Made by a program: the position numbers and the translations under genes
Notes under the pieces: generated by a model
Seen by the model: only the letters and a program-made list of their open reading frames with translations
The model's database searches: none
What the model was told of the DNA's origin: nothing
In this document: positions 6,669 to 7,537 of the stretch, one piece after another
Numbering within the stretch: position 1 is the first letter of the stretch
Layout of the letters: every line of letters begins with the position of its first letter
Assembly (NCBI GenBank): GCA_900769095.1
Contig: CAAGFH010000038.1
Span: 1 to 7,537 of the forward strand
Origin: Methanobacteriaceae archaeon
GTDB lineage: Archaea; Methanobacteriota; Methanobacteria; Methanobacteriales; Methanobacteriaceae
DNA: 7,537 bases
Reading direction: 5' to 3'

Positions 6669-7109
6669 ATGAATAAAAAAGCAACCTTATTAATTATTTT
6701 TACATTAACAATAGCTCTTACATTGGCAAATGTTCTAATTAGTGAAGGTAATGGTGAAAAAAGCTTTCCAAAAACAATGTCGATTGGTAATAAAACAGTT
6801 ACCTATGAAAAAGAGGGAAAATGCCTTGATGTAATTGATGGAAATACAATACAGGTTTATGGTGTTGGCAAAGTACAGCTAACACAAATTGGAAGCCCTA
6901 CAAATGAGGCAAAGCAATTTGTTGAAGAAAAATGTCTTGGAAAAACAGTTTATTTAAATATTGATGACAAACAGCCAAAAGACGAATACAAAAGGACATT
7001 AGCTATTGTATATACAAATACAACAGACATTAATAAAGAGTTAATTGAAAATAACTTAGCAGAAATTTCCTATTTTACACCAAGTGAATTTAAAAAAGGA
7101 GAAATTTAA
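6669..7109 (+). CDS. Exported or membrane-anchored SNase-like protein, probably inactive
   Basis: A 146-residue protein. It opens with MNKK and a hydrophobic segment (about 6-24), a signal peptide or membrane anchor, so the rest should lie outside the cell. Residues about 48-135 follow the staphylococcal nuclease (thermonuclease) OB-fold pattern: CLDVIDGNTIQVYG (52-65), KVQLTQIGSP (68-77), then DEYKRTLAIVY (105-115) and INKELIENNLAEI (121-133). Aligned by eye to the S. aureus enzyme, D21 is N59, R35 is Q70, D40 is G75 and E43 is T78; only the R87 equivalent (R109) and D19 equivalent (D57) remain. The last helix of the fold also seems short or absent. It is therefore probably a binding domain, not a nuclease. 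C52 and C89 could form a disulfide outside the cell. No Shine-Dalgarno site precedes the ATG, 6 bases after the Cas4-like stop, so translation is likely coupled. Confidence 0.75.
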   Translation: MNKKATLLIIFTLTIALTLANVLISEGNGEKSFPKTMSIGNKTVTYEKEGKCLDVIDGNTIQVYGVGKVQLTQIGSPTNEAKQFVEEKCLGKTVYLNIDDKQPKDEYKRTLAIVYTNTTDINKELIENNLAEISYFTPSEFKKGEI

Positions 7110-7147
7110 TTTTCACCACCCCCATTTTGTGAGTGTGGAAAATAAAA

Positions 7148-7171
7148 TTAGAATGATTGAAACAATCCTAA
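7148..7171. repeat. Small hairpin, GATTG-AAA-CAATC with TTAG/CTAA extension
   Basis: GATTG (7155-7159) and CAATC (7163-7167) pair across a 3-base loop. Outside them TTAG (7148-7151) pairs with CTAA (7168-7171) after a 3-base bulge. It lies about 40 bases after the SNase-like stop and might be part of a 3' untranslated end. No T-run follows directly. Confidence 0.3.
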
Positions 7172-7217
7172 ACATAATTAGTATAATCATAGAATTACTC
7201 AATCTCATAAACAAGTA

Positions 7218-7234
7218 GTTTGGATTTTCCAAAC
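7218..7234. repeat. Perfect 7-bp inverted repeat
   Basis: GTTTGGA (7218-7224) and TCCAAAC (7228-7234) are exact reverse complements around a TTT loop. It could be an RNA hairpin or a binding site for a dimeric protein; the sequence alone does not decide. Confidence 0.4.
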
Positions 7235-7320
7235 GTATAACTAATTTTAATCATTAACATATAAAAATTTTAGGATAAAATAATCATACAAAAAAAATTT
7301 CTAGATTAAACATTCACAAA

Positions 7321-7400
7321 ACCACCAATATAACACAAATTGTCGATTACAATCGACAAAACTACTAATTTAATATAAATTGTAGAATACAATCGACAAA
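7321..7400. repeat. Two tandem 40-base repeats with palindromic core
   Basis: Units 7321-7360 and 7361-7400 abut directly and match at 33 of 40 positions. The last 24 bases of the unit are the best conserved (2 differences). In the first unit the core TTGTCGATTACAATCGACAA (7340-7359) is a perfect palindrome of two 9-base arms around AC. In the second unit the left arm has two changes and the right arm is unchanged. AATATAA, a TATA-like stretch, precedes the core in both units. Weaker resemblances to the core occur at about 7300-7320 and 7420-7439, close to the same period, suggesting a decayed array. The dyad looks like a protein-binding site; the protein is unknown. Confidence 0.6.
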
Positions 7401-7537
7401 ATAAATATAATCTGAAAAACACAGAATACAAAAGAAATCTTAAAAAAAATACCTAAAGATGTCTTAGCATGCAAAAATACTAAAAACAACAAATTTTTAG
7501 AAAAAAAGAGAAATTTAATAAAAAAAATTAATAAATG

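Larger units (their letters stand above)
7110..7537. other. 428-base AT-rich region without a supported gene
   Basis: All frames on both strands are broken by frequent stops and no tRNA-like or rRNA-like fold is evident. The region holds two small hairpins (7148-7171 and 7218-7234), a 40-base tandem repeat pair (7321-7400), TATA-like stretches such as 7369-7379 and 7401-7410, and a very A-rich end (from about 7411). An ATG occupies the last three bases, but no ribosome-binding site precedes it closely, so it cannot be called a start. Long AT-rich gaps like this often precede large surface-protein genes in Methanobrevibacter; what follows here cannot be seen. Confidence 0.6.

Noticed and set aside
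6669..7109. Annotating the last gene as an active thermonuclease
   Set aside because: Most positions aligned with the catalytic and calcium-binding residues are substituted, so activity is not supported.
7110..7142. Imperfect TTTTC/GAAAA stem after the SNase-like gene as a terminator
   Set aside because: Only 5 pairs plus a bulge, with a 23-base loop and no strong T-run after it; too weak to list as a feature.
7321..7400. The repeat pair as a remnant CRISPR array near a cas4-like gene
   Set aside because: Units abut with only about 16 less-conserved bases between cores, those bases are similar between units, and no third clear copy exists. CRISPR spacers are longer and unrelated to each other.
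7535..7537. ATG at the very end as the start of the next gene
   Set aside because: Only the three bases are visible and no convincing ribosome-binding site or correctly spaced TATA box precedes it.

Overview
The window looks like chromosomal DNA of a low-GC methanogenic archaeon, most likely a member of the Methanobacteriales close to Methanobrevibacter. Three things point to Archaea: an SRP19 gene (absent from bacteria), a RecJ-like DHH nuclease of the size and type of the archaeal replisome-associated enzyme, and TATA-like boxes 25-35 bases ahead of start codons, several of them without a Shine-Dalgarno site. The genus is inferred from base composition and gene style, not from a search.

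Left part (1-2848, + strand): a tightly packed run of the tail of an unidentified gene, UDP-galactopyranose mutase (glf), SRP19 and a RecJ/GAN-like exonuclease. Gaps are 4-8 bases, so this reads as one transcription unit. It joins a surface-glycan precursor enzyme to two housekeeping genes, protein targeting and DNA replication/repair. A T-rich run ends it. Then comes a separate winged-HTH regulator gene (2929-3735) with its own TATA box and Shine-Dalgarno site.

Middle part (3736-5915, - strand): a DEAD-box RNA helicase of the CsdA/CshA type and, upstream of it, a radical SAM protein of the SPL-like (COG1533) family. The helicase converges on the HTH gene with no bases between the two stop codons, and both stops lie in the loop of a 7-bp inverted repeat.

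Right part (5976-7109, + strand): a Cas4/RecB-like PD-(D/E)XK nuclease with a four-cysteine iron-sulfur cluster signature, followed after 6 bases by a small exported or membrane-anchored SNase-like protein that has lost most residues needed for catalysis. The nuclease gene is divergent from the radical SAM gene, and the 60-base gap holds one symmetric TATA-like element placed correctly for leaderless transcripts in both directions. No cas1, cas2 or CRISPR array is present.

The last 428 bases carry no gene I can support. They hold two small hairpins, a tandem pair of 40-base repeats (33/40 identical) whose core is a near-perfect 20-base palindrome, faint further copies on both sides, and a strongly A-rich end. 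Most of the window is ordinary core genome. The least explained items are the Cas4-like/inactive-SNase pair and the palindromic repeats downstream of it.
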